From positions 188,252 to 252,251 of the forward strand of contig JAQXDE010000048.1 of the NCBI GenBank assembly GCA_029251525.1: a stretch of DNA of 64,000 nt. The letters are read 5' to 3'. A program made the translations under genes and the position numbers. The notes under the pieces were generated by a model. The model did not search any database, had not been told where the DNA came from, and worked only from the letters and a program-made list of their open reading frames with translations. This DNA comes from Saprospiraceae bacterium. Lineage in GTDB: Bacteria; Bacteroidota; Bacteroidia; Chitinophagales; Saprospiraceae. Shown here piece by piece: positions 57,098-64,000 of the stretch (the stretch's first letter is position 1; each line of letters begins with the position of its first letter).

Positions 57098-59809
57098 ATG
57101 AAATTTTTATTCTCACTTTTTTTAATAATCTTCGTGGCTAATCATTTTTCTGCTCAGGCAACTTTGCGCACGGATTCTATTTTATTGGTGATTGAGAAAG
57201 TTTCAGATGATAAAAAGTTGAATAAATGGATTGATTGGTTTTCCGATATTTCAAAAGAAGAACTACCTCTGGCGTACCAAGCATTGGATCAAGCTTATGT
57301 TGATGCATTAAGAATAATTGGCCAAGATTCAGCTATGTTTTGGCTTTTTAACAGACAATCTAGTTTCGTCTCTGAGTTCCAAAAATATGGAAAGGGAGAT
57401 GTAAGTGTTCAGATTTTAGATCAAATGAAAAAGGTGGCTGAATCTTTATCACAGGATTCTCCTCATTGGACTTTGATGGAATGGTATTATCGGTTGGGAC
57501 ATTTCCATTACATACAAACAGATATGGAAAAGGCGGAAGAGTTTTATAATGAGGCTCTGGGAATTAGTAGAGAATTAGGAGATACCAAAATGTCATTCAC
57601 TATTAATAAGAATATGGGGCTCATGAAATCTTTTATGGGGGATTCAGAAATTGCAGCCAGATATTTAAATGTTGCGGATTCTTTGTTGGATCATGTTGAT
57701 ATTTCAGATGTAGATAAGTATTCTTTCTACTACAATAAAGCCTATATCCATAATAGTTCAGGCCAGTATGGATTAGCCAATAATTATTTTTCTCAAGTTT
57801 TAGATAGTATACATCTTTTTCCAAAAACTTTTCAATCTCGGGTTCATACTGATTACGCTTCGAACCTTTGTAGTATGGGCAAGATAGATGATTGTTTGAG
57901 ATACCTTGAAAAATTAAGACCAATCTTTGAAAAAGATAACTTGGATGCTACTATGGTGACTTTTGGAGAAGAATATACGGAGGCATTAATGTTAGCAGGC
58001 AGATTTGAAGAAGGGCAGGAGTGGGTAGTAAAAACTCGAATTTATTATATGAATATTCAAGAAGATCGTCGTAATGATAAGATTCAAGAGTGGCAAACGA
58101 AATATGAAACCGAAAAGAAAGAGGACCAGATCCAACTATTGGAACAAGAAAAAATCATATCCCAAACACGATTAATAATGATCTCCTTGGGTGCACTTTT
58201 TGGAATAGGAATTCTTTCATTTTTTGTTTACTGGAATAAAAATAAAAGAAAGCAACTTGCCCTTCAATTAGATTTAGACAGGCAAGTAGCTGAAAGTCGA
58301 GATCGACTTTTTTCCTCTATTACTCATGATATTCGGACTCCTTTAGCGTTGATGCTAGCTCCATTGGAAAGAGCAGAAAACAATGTAATTGATTCTGTTA
58401 CCAAATCAGATATTCAACTGGCAAGAAGAAATGGGAAACGACTAATGGAGCTTTTTAATCAGATTTTAGATTGGAACAAAGTAGAAGCTAAAGCTTTAAG
58501 ATTAAATCCACAAGTAGGACAATTAGAATTTATTTTTAAATCCTTAGGAGAACGATATGAACAGCAAGCTATTGAGAAAGGAGTTATCTATAATCAGGAA
58601 ATGAAAATGCCTAAAGGACAATTCCTATTAGATTATGATAAGTTGGACAAAATTCTTTCTAACCTTATAGGTAATGCAATCAAGTTTTGTGAACCAGGGC
58701 AAGGGGTAACTTTGAATGGTGATTTTGAGAAAAAGGATAATCAATACTCCTTGTCATTAATTGTTAGAGATCAAGGTCCAGGGATTGCTCTAGATGAACA
58801 AAAAGAACTTTTCGAAAGATATGTCCAAGGAACTCAAGGAAAATTAAAAGGAGGAACAGGTATAGGATTGGCTTTGGTTAAAGAATTGGTCGAAATGATG
58901 AATGGAGAGATTGTGCTTCAATCTGAATTAGGGAAAGGAGCGATATTTATGGTTAATATTCCAATCGAAATGTTGGATGAAGCTCAGATGAGTATTTCAC
59001 CTAAGTATGAAGGTTTGTCATCAAGTTCTGTAGATGAAAATTCTGAGAAAACTTTAATTTTAGTTGTAGAGGATGAGCCTGAGTTATTAGAATTTTTAAG
59101 ATCTGCACTTTCCAGTGATTATGCTGTGGAAATCGCTAATTCAACTACTACAGGTTTGAATATAGCTATCAACAGAATTCCTGAGATTATTATATCAGAT
59201 TGGACTTTACCAGATTACAATGGAGGATGGTTGTGCAAGCAAGTTGCTGAAAATGAATTGACTGCACATATTCCAGTAATGATTTTGACTGCAAATAATA
59301 GTGATGCAAACCAAAAAGAAGCATTCGACTCCGGAGCAGTAGCTTGGATGAATAAGCCATTTCAGATTGATACTCTAAAAAGACAGTTGAAAACTATACT
59401 AAAGCAACAGCAACGTGCACAAAATTTATGGAAGAGTGTTTCTACTTCAGAAAATATAAACGATAAGCAAATAGAGCAAGTTGAAACTGTCGACCCTTTT
59501 ATGAAAAAAGTGCTTAATGTGATTGATGAAAATTATAAAGATGAGAATTTCTCTGTTGAGAAAATGGCTGAAGCGCTTTTTTTAAGTCGAGTTCAATTAT
59601 TTCGAAAAATAAAAAGTATTACAGGGAGTAGTGCAAGCAAAATGATTAATGAATTTAGATTGAAAAAAGCACGAAAGCTTTTGCAAGAATCTGGGAAATC
59701 AGTTTCTGAAGTAACTTTTTTAGTAGGTTTTGCAGATCCGAGTTATTTTGGAAAAGCTTATAAACAATATTTTAGTGTCTCACCATCTCATGATTTGAGA
59801 GATCGCTAA
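57098..59809 (+). CDS. TPR-containing hybrid histidine kinase/response regulator with AraC-type output
   Basis: 903 aa one-protein two-component system. The signal peptide is at residues 1-20. A helical TPR-like sensor region follows (about 50-340) with a short coiled coil (about 330-355) and a membrane helix at about 359-379. The HisKA box SSITHDIRTP carries His410. The HATPase domain has LSNLIGNAIKF, DQGPGI and GGTGIGLALVKEL. The receiver domain (about 650-770) has phospho-acceptor Asp701 in SDWTLPD. The C-terminal AraC helix-turn-helix (about 800-903) has LSRVQLFRKIK and PSYFGKAYKQYF. A periplasmic signal is thus linked to direct DNA binding. The likely targets are nearby genes, including the small peptide gene. 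Confidence 0.9.
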   Translation: MKFLFSLFLIIFVANHFSAQATLRTDSILLVIEKVSDDKKLNKWIDWFSDISKEELPLAYQALDQAYVDALRIIGQDSAMFWLFNRQSSFVSEFQKYGKGDVSVQILDQMKKVAESLSQDSPHWTLMEWYYRLGHFHYIQTDMEKAEEFYNEALGISRELGDTKMSFTINKNMGLMKSFMGDSEIAARYLNVADSLLDHVDISDVDKYSFYYNKAYIHNSSGQYGLANNYFSQVLDSIHLFPKTFQSRVHTDYASNLCSMGKIDDCLRYLEKLRPIFEKDNLDATMVTFGEEYTEALMLAGRFEEGQEWVVKTRIYYMNIQEDRRNDKIQEWQTKYETEKKEDQIQLLEQEKIISQTRLIMISLGALFGIGILSFFVYWNKNKRKQLALQLDLDRQVAESRDRLFSSITHDIRTPLALMLAPLERAENNVIDSVTKSDIQLARRNGKRLMELFNQILDWNKVEAKALRLNPQVGQLEFIFKSLGERYEQQAIEKGVIYNQEMKMPKGQFLLDYDKLDKILSNLIGNAIKFCEPGQGVTLNGDFEKKDNQYSLSLIVRDQGPGIALDEQKELFERYVQGTQGKLKGGTGIGLALVKELVEMMNGEIVLQSELGKGAIFMVNIPIEMLDEAQMSISPKYEGLSSSSVDENSEKTLILVVEDEPELLEFLRSALSSDYAVEIANSTTTGLNIAINRIPEIIISDWTLPDYNGGWLCKQVAENELTAHIPVMILTANNSDANQKEAFDSGAVAWMNKPFQIDTLKRQLKTILKQQQRAQNLWKSVSTSENINDKQIEQVETVDPFMKKVLNVIDENYKDENFSVEKMAEALFLSRVQLFRKIKSITGSSASKMINEFRLKKARKLLQESGKSVSEVTFLVGFADPSYFGKAYKQYFSVSPSHDLRDR

Positions 59810-60158
59810 TTTTTTTGTTCAAAATGATTAAACCTTTTTTTGCTTTTTTTTGAGATATTAAAATTAACTCTTCATTTTCTACTTCATATATCTGCAAAAT
59901 CTTAGGCTTCAAAAAAAAATCACTGGTAAATAGGTTGCGTTGTATTGGTGGTTAGGTTACATCTAGCTTTTCAAATAGTACCAGCTCATTGAAATATGGG
60001 TGTTGGTGACATCGATTTCACTGAATAAGTATATTTTTTATATTTCGTAAATACTTGTAAATCAAGTTTTTATGTTTTTTTTTAGTTTAATGTAACCATT
60101 CTTCTACAAGTCGCAACCTATCTACCTAAGGAACTTCATGTACCAATCTATATTTACA
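59810..60158. other. Upstream region of the small peptide gene
   Basis: About 350 bp of AT-rich DNA after the kinase, without a gene or clear terminator. TATATTTA at 60149-60156 is a near match to the -7 consensus and an alternative promoter for the peptide gene. Confidence 0.3.
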
Positions 60159-60184
60159 TTGTATTTCAAATAAATATGTTTAAT
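60159..60184 (+). promoter_or_regulatory. Promoter-like motif of the small peptide gene
   Basis: TTG, 13 nt, then TATGTTTAAT, the same spacing and nearly the same box as upstream of the sensor kinase. It ends 24 nt before the peptide start. Confidence 0.4.
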
Positions 60185-60208
60185 TTTTAATCACCCAAAA
60201 ATAAGAAT

Positions 60209-60355
60209 ATGAATAATACAATTAAAAACTTCGCAGGTAAATTAAATGCGACACAAGTGATCAATAAAAAAGGATTAGCAAGTATCAAGGGAGGAGCAAG
60301 TGATCCACCTCCATTTGGATTAGGGATTAAAAGTGATCCACCGCCATTCGGATAA
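60209..60355 (+). CDS. RiPP- or bacteriocin-like precursor peptide with GG leader and twin SDPPPFG core
   Basis: A 48-residue ORF. The leader (residues 1-29) reads MNNTIKNFAGKLNATQ followed by VINKKGLASIKGG. It has the layout of Bacteroidota leaders whose Lys-Gly-Gly end is cut by C39-type exporter peptidases. The core (30-48) is Ala, SDPPPFG, LGIK, SDPPPFG. The two heptad copies (60299-60319, 60332-60352) differ at two bases, both third-position and synonymous, good evidence of translation. The core has no Cys or Thr and only two Ser, so lanthionine formation is unlikely; Asp, Ser and Pro-rich repeats suggest another modification or none. No maturase or exporter is in the window. The hybrid kinase is next upstream. 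Confidence 0.7.
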   Translation: MNNTIKNFAGKLNATQVINKKGLASIKGGASDPPPFGLGIKSDPPPFG

Positions 60356-60469
60356 AAGAGGAGATTAAAAAGTTAACCAGAAAATTGTTCTATATTTTTA
60401 AAAATCAAGAAATATAATTAAAAAATATAAAGCTATAATTATAGAATTATTTTAATCTGGAGTAAGATG

Positions 60470-60504
60470 AAAGCCTTTGTAGTCATTTGATTACAAGGGT
60501 TTTT
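60470..60504 (+). terminator. Terminator of the small peptide gene
   Basis: A 12-bp stem (AAAGCCTTTGTA / TACAAGGGTTTT, wobbles included) with a 10-nt loop and a T-run. It lies 115 nt after the peptide stop, leaving a long untranslated tail. Confidence 0.7.
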
Positions 60505-60600
60505 ACATTTAAAGAGAATGTTGTTTTCTTTTGCAAAGAAAAAACTAATAATGAGTGATCTTGCTAACTCATGAATCTCAAGTTTATTGATAATCTCTTG

Positions 60601-60888
60601 TCAAGGAAGGATGGAAGACTCCTGCTCAACACAATCAAGATTATTAGGATTAAAAATGTAATTTGAAAGTAGTGAGCTTAAAAAAGTTGGATACTGGTAA
60701 ATTGTTTGTAAAAAAACCTTTTGGGAGTAACGATTGATATAGGATTCTATTACCATTATTGATAGAATATATCTCGAGAGGTCGCTTATGTAATCGGCAA
60801 AGTAATTTTTATCAATTTTTTTGAGAAAATAGATTACGCAGGACAAAATGAATTTAGAGAATGAATTTAAGCAGAACTTTCCTTTCAA
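60601..60888 (-). CDS. Doubtful ORF of unknown function
   Basis: 95 codons on the minus strand between the peptide gene and rpsA. The translation is Lys/Ile/Phe/Tyr-rich (FLKKIDKNYFADYISDLSRY) and could be real or the end product of AT-rich DNA. No family was recognised. It is kept because it is the only sizeable ORF near the peptide gene. The rest of this gap shows only the rpsA promoter. Confidence 0.2.
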   Translation of the reverse strand: MKGKFCLNSFSKFILSCVIYFLKKIDKNYFADYISDLSRYILSIMVIESYINRYSQKVFLQTIYQYPTFLSSLLSNYIFNPNNLDCVEQESSILP

Positions 60889-60915
60889 AGTAAAGTGTGA
60901 AAAACATTTATCTCT

Positions 60916-60945
60916 TTTGTTTAATTGGAATTTTTACTACCTTTG
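60916..60945 (+). promoter_or_regulatory. rpsA promoter
   Basis: The -33 box TTTG (60916-60919), an 18-nt spacer and the -7 box TACCTTTG (60938-60945) make a near-consensus Bacteroidota promoter, leaving a leader of about 90 nt before the start codon. Such a leader could host S1 autoregulation. Confidence 0.75.
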
Positions 60946-61040
60946 TGCCGCTAAAATAAATTATTAACCACATACCGTTGATTTTCAGGGATTTATAACA
61001 AATCAGAAAACAATAGGTATTACAAAATTAAGATTCAAAT

Positions 61041-63344
61041 ATGTCAGATGACAAGAATCTAAAAGAAACTTCAGAAGAGGAAGTTAAAGACGTAACGGTA
61101 GAAACTACAGAAGATACCAGCGTTGACAAAATCGCATTAGAAGAGTTGGTGGAAAAGAAAGCAGACCAATTCAGTACTCCACACGATGACTTCGATTGGG
61201 AACTAGGAAACGGACTCGCGTCTCCATATACTAAAGAAGAAAAAGTAAAATATCTTGCAGAATACGAAGCAACCTTAACTTCGGTTTTAGAAAATGAAAT
61301 CGTAAAAGGAAAAGTGTCATCTATTAATAGTGGTGATGTAGTATTAGACATTAACTACAAATCTGATGGTTTGTTATCTCTGTCTGAATTTCGCGATATG
61401 CCAGATTTGGCAATTGGAGATATGGTTGAGGTATATGTTGAACAACAAGAAGATGCAAGAGGCCAATTAATTCTTTCTCGAAGAAAAGCTAAATTATTAC
61501 GAGCTTGGGAAAGTATTGTTGATTCTTATAAGAACGGTACTATTATAAAAGGTAACGTTGTTAGTAAGACTAAAGGTGGATTGATTGTAGATGCTGGTGG
61601 ATTGGAAACATTCTTGCCGGGTTCTCAAATTGATATTAAACCTATCATTGATTATGATGCTTACGTTGGTAAAACAATGGAGTTTAAAGTAGTTAAAATC
61701 AATGAAGTTATTAAAAATGCAGTAGTTTCTCACAAAGCGTTGATCGAAAGTGATCTAGCTGAACAAAGAGATGCAATCATTGGAAGCTTGGAAAAAGGAC
61801 AAGTTCTAGAGGGGTTAGTGAAAAACATCACAGACTTTGGGGCATTCTTGGACTTAGGAGGTGTAGATGGTTTATTGTATATCACAGATATTTCATGGGG
61901 ACGTATTTCACACCCAAGCGAAATCTTAGCATTGAACCAAAAAATCAATGTTGTAGTATTAGATTTTGATGAAAACAAAAAACGTATTTCATTAGGTTTG
62001 AAACAATTACAACCACATCCGTGGGAGGTATTGGATGCTACGGTTGCTGAAGGTTCTTCTGTAAAAGGTAAAATTGTTAATATCGAAGATTATGGTGCAT
62101 TCCTTGAAATTCAACCAGGTGTTGAAGGTTTAATACACGTATCTGAGGTGACTTGGAGTAATCAACCAGTTAATGCTAGAGATTTCTTCAAATTAGGTCA
62201 AGAGTATGAAGCAAAAGTTGTGACTATCGATCGTGAAGATCGTAAGATGTCATTATCTGTTAAGCAATTAACTGATGATCCTTGGAGCGTAATCGAAAAA
62301 CAATTTCCCAAGGAAAGCCGTCATACAGGTAAAGTGAAAAACTTGACTCCGTACGGTGTATTTGTGGAGCTAGAGGAAGGAATTGGAGGAATGGTGCATA
62401 TTTCTGATTTGTCATGGACAAAACGATTTTCTCATCCTTCTGAATTCACGAAAATTGGAAATGATATTGAAGTAGTTATTTTAGAGATCGATAAGGATCA
62501 TCGTAAACTTTCTCTTGGGCATAAGCAAATTGAGGAAAATCCATGGGATACATTCGAAAATGTATTTCCAATAGGTTCTTATCATGAAGCTACTGTTGTA
62601 AGAAGAGATGACAGAGGTGCTATCGTTCAATTACCTTATGGTTTAGAAGCTTTTGCTCCAATCAAGCATGTAAGAAAAGATGACGGGAAATTGGCTAATG
62701 TTGATGAAACATTAACTGTAAAAGTAATTGAGTTCAACCGTGATGATAAACGGATTTTAGTTTCTCACTTACGTTACTTAGAAGATATCAGAAGAGAAGC
62801 TGATGAGTCTGTACGTCAAGAGAAACAACAAATACGTAAGGAAACAACCAATGCAATTCAAAAGCAACAATCAAAAGTTGAAAGAACTACGTTGGGAGAA
62901 TTGGCTGGATTTGATGCTCTAAAACAACAATTAGCTGGAGATACTGTAAACTTTACTCCTCCACCATTGAAGAAGGATGAGGCAACTCCTGAGGCAGTGG
63001 CTGAAGAAGCTCCTGTTACGGAACCAGTTGTTAATGAAGTTATTGAACCAGTGGTTGAAGACACTTCCACTCCAGCGGCTGATGAATCTGCAGGTGATGA
63101 TTTGAAAAAAATTGAAGGCGTTGGTCCAAAAATTGAATCATTGATGAAAGAAGGTGGTTTAAAAACTTGGGCAGCAGTAGCTGCTGCTTCACCTGACTCA
63201 ATTAAAGAGATCTTACTTGCAGCAGGAAATCGGTATAAAATGCACGATCCGACTACTTGGCCAACACAAGCTGGGTTGGCCTCAGAGGGGAAATGGGACG
63301 AGTTAAATAAGTGGCAAGATGAGCACAAAGGCGGTAAATTATAA
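61041..63344 (+). CDS. rpsA: 30S ribosomal protein S1 with C-terminal helix-hairpin-helix extension
   Basis: 767 aa. Six S1 RNA-binding repeats begin near residues 84, 166, 253, 338, 424 and 510 (for example LVKNITDFGAFLDLGGVDGLL and GKVKNLTPYGVFVELEEGIGG). S1 binds mRNA and brings it to the 30S subunit. The acidic N-terminus is normal. After a charged helix and an acidic Pro/Val-rich linker (about 630-684) comes an extra module from residue 686: DDLKKIEGVGPKIESLMKEG, then RYKMHDPTTWPTQAGL. This resembles the helix-hairpin-helix tail known from some Bacteroidota L21 proteins. E. coli S1 (557 aa) lacks it. Confidence 0.93.
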   Translation: MSDDKNLKETSEEEVKDVTVETTEDTSVDKIALEELVEKKADQFSTPHDDFDWELGNGLASPYTKEEKVKYLAEYEATLTSVLENEIVKGKVSSINSGDVVLDINYKSDGLLSLSEFRDMPDLAIGDMVEVYVEQQEDARGQLILSRRKAKLLRAWESIVDSYKNGTIIKGNVVSKTKGGLIVDAGGLETFLPGSQIDIKPIIDYDAYVGKTMEFKVVKINEVIKNAVVSHKALIESDLAEQRDAIIGSLEKGQVLEGLVKNITDFGAFLDLGGVDGLLYITDISWGRISHPSEILALNQKINVVVLDFDENKKRISLGLKQLQPHPWEVLDATVAEGSSVKGKIVNIEDYGAFLEIQPGVEGLIHVSEVTWSNQPVNARDFFKLGQEYEAKVVTIDREDRKMSLSVKQLTDDPWSVIEKQFPKESRHTGKVKNLTPYGVFVELEEGIGGMVHISDLSWTKRFSHPSEFTKIGNDIEVVILEIDKDHRKLSLGHKQIEENPWDTFENVFPIGSYHEATVVRRDDRGAIVQLPYGLEAFAPIKHVRKDDGKLANVDETLTVKVIEFNRDDKRILVSHLRYLEDIRREADESVRQEKQQIRKETTNAIQKQQSKVERTTLGELAGFDALKQQLAGDTVNFTPPPLKKDEATPEAVAEEAPVTEPVVNEVIEPVVEDTSTPAADESAGDDLKKIEGVGPKIESLMKEGGLKTWAAVAAASPDSIKEILLAAGNRYKMHDPTTWPTQAGLASEGKWDELNKWQDEHKGGKL

Positions 63345-63379
63345 TCAACTTGAGAAATCAAGTTTTTAAATAAATTTTT

Positions 63380-63418
63380 AATCCTCAGTTGACTATTAAG
63401 TTGGCTGAGGATTTTTTT
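63380..63418 (+). terminator. Rho-independent terminator of rpsA
   Basis: A stem built on AATCCTCAG / CTGAGGATT, extended by wobble and Watson-Crick pairs, is followed by TTTTTTT. Confidence 0.85.
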
Positions 63419-63483
63419 GTTCAGATTGTAAAAGTAAAATATTCATAAAAAATATGGCTGGTATGTTATTCTTGGTTTTATAA

Positions 63484-63830
63484 ATGTCATCTTGCCAAAA
63501 TTATTCTGGTGGTAGACAAACAGGTAACGGAACTTTTGAAACCATATCTAAAATTGAGTTTAAGAAAAAAATGAAGTAGAAAGCTAATCATGCTCTAATT
63601 GATGTTCTTACACCTTCAGAATACCAAAAGGGTACGATTGGTAATGCAAAAAATTTAGATTGGAATGATGCAAACTTCGTTATCGAAATCTCAAAAATAG
63701 ATAAACCTAAACCTGTCTTTATCTTTGTCAAAAAGGAGGGCATAGTGGAAAGGCATTAATCAAAATGAGAGGACTTGGTTTTTGTGAAGTTTATGACTAG
63801 GAAGGACGCTATTTATCTTGGGGAAACTGA
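63484..63830 (+). pseudogene. Rhodanese-domain protein gene, inactivated
   Basis: From MSSCQNYSGG the frame reaches a nonsense TAG (63577-63579). It then continues in the same frame through the rhodanese start NHALIDVLTPSEYQKGTIGNA and KPVFIFV. There a 1-base shift moves the active-site loop CQKGGHSGKALIKMRGLGF into another frame. That frame has a second TAG where a Leu is expected (just after EVYD) and ends EGRYLSWGN, stop at 63830. The catalytic Cys is preserved in the shifted frame. It was probably a secreted or periplasmic single-domain sulfurtransferase-like protein. Confidence 0.75.
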
Positions 63831-63908
63831 AGGAAATCAAAAAAATAGCTTGTAAGGCGAGAGTTTTATTTTATTTTAAAAAAAAAGTTTCAATTTTTTC
63901 AAAAAAGA

Positions 63909-63939
63909 TTTGGAAGTTAAAATAAAGCTTGTATATTTG
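63909..63939 (+). promoter_or_regulatory. Near-consensus strong promoter pointing out of the window
   Basis: TTTG (63909-63912), a 19-nt spacer and TATATTTG (63932-63939), followed by CAGCCGC. Transcription should start near 63945. No ORF begins in the remaining 60 bases, so a long leader or a stable RNA (for example an rRNA operon) may follow; the latter is a guess. Confidence 0.7.
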
Positions 63940-64000
63940 CAGCCGCTTAACGAGAAAGATGGCATTGATGGATTAGAAAGTTAAGTTTATACCACACAGA

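Noticed and set aside
62858..63361. 167-codon minus-strand ORF opposite the end of rpsA
   Set aside because: Ser/Ala-rich translation is the mirror of the acidic Pro/Val linker and helix-hairpin-helix module of S1; no promoter.

Overview
The window is AT-rich, densely coding DNA from a member of the Bacteroidota, most likely a Saprospiria- or Lewinella-like lineage. This is inferred from several things: Bacteroidota-type promoters (-7 TAnnTTTG, with a TTTG about 18-19 nt upstream in the clearest cases), TonB-dependent receptors with carboxypeptidase-regulatory-like N-termini, a menaquinone operon, a TPR hybrid histidine kinase ending in an AraC domain, a lone DUF4301-type gene, and many secreted or lipoproteins with LFxSC-type lipoboxes. 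No tRNA, rRNA, CRISPR array, insertion sequence or prophage was recognised, so this looks like ordinary chromosome.

Layout. 1-5.7 kb: a patatin-like membrane protein cut by the window edge, a sorbosone-dehydrogenase-like lipoprotein and a TonB-type outer-membrane receptor. 5.9-12.4 kb: a six-gene menaquinone operon (hotdog thioesterase, menF, menD, menC, menE, and an enolase-superfamily dipeptide epimerase). 12.4-17.1 kb: a TetR regulator facing a frameshifted alpha/beta hydrolase, an O-antigen ligase-like protein, a nitroreductase and a small membrane protein. 17.2-19.8 kb: a DtxR/MntR-type regulator, with a good operator in its own promoter, followed by the binding protein and ATPase of a Mn/Zn ABC transporter but no permease. 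19.9-29 kb: an LD-carboxypeptidase, a DUF4301 protein, a decayed lipoprotein gene, and a minus-strand operon of GT9 glycosyltransferase, class-A beta-lactamase-like lipoprotein and UvrD-type helicase-nuclease. 29.6-41 kb: an outer-membrane-like protein, lipA, two lipoproteins, upp, a sodium:solute symporter, uvrA, and a GCS2-CBS fusion protein. 41-52 kb: katG, aconitase, mscL, a wrecked Omp85-like gene, two uncharacterised membrane proteins and fadD. 52-64 kb: a secreted protein, a gene remnant, a second TonB receptor, the hybrid sensor kinase, an unannotated 48-codon peptide gene, rpsA with an extra C-terminal helix-hairpin-helix module, and a broken rhodanese gene. At the right edge a near-perfect promoter points out of the window.

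The most interesting item is the 48-residue peptide at 60209-60355. It has a leader ending in Lys-Gly-Gly and a short core containing the heptapeptide SDPPPFG twice. The two copies differ only at synonymous positions, as expected of a translated and selected RiPP- or bacteriocin-like precursor. It lies just downstream of the hybrid sensor kinase and shares a promoter-like motif with it. No maturase or exporter is visible in the window.

A second theme is gene decay. At least five loci (13.1, 22.7, 47.2, 53.2 and 63.5 kb) are broken protein genes with frameshifts and nonsense codons, and some still carry an intact terminator.
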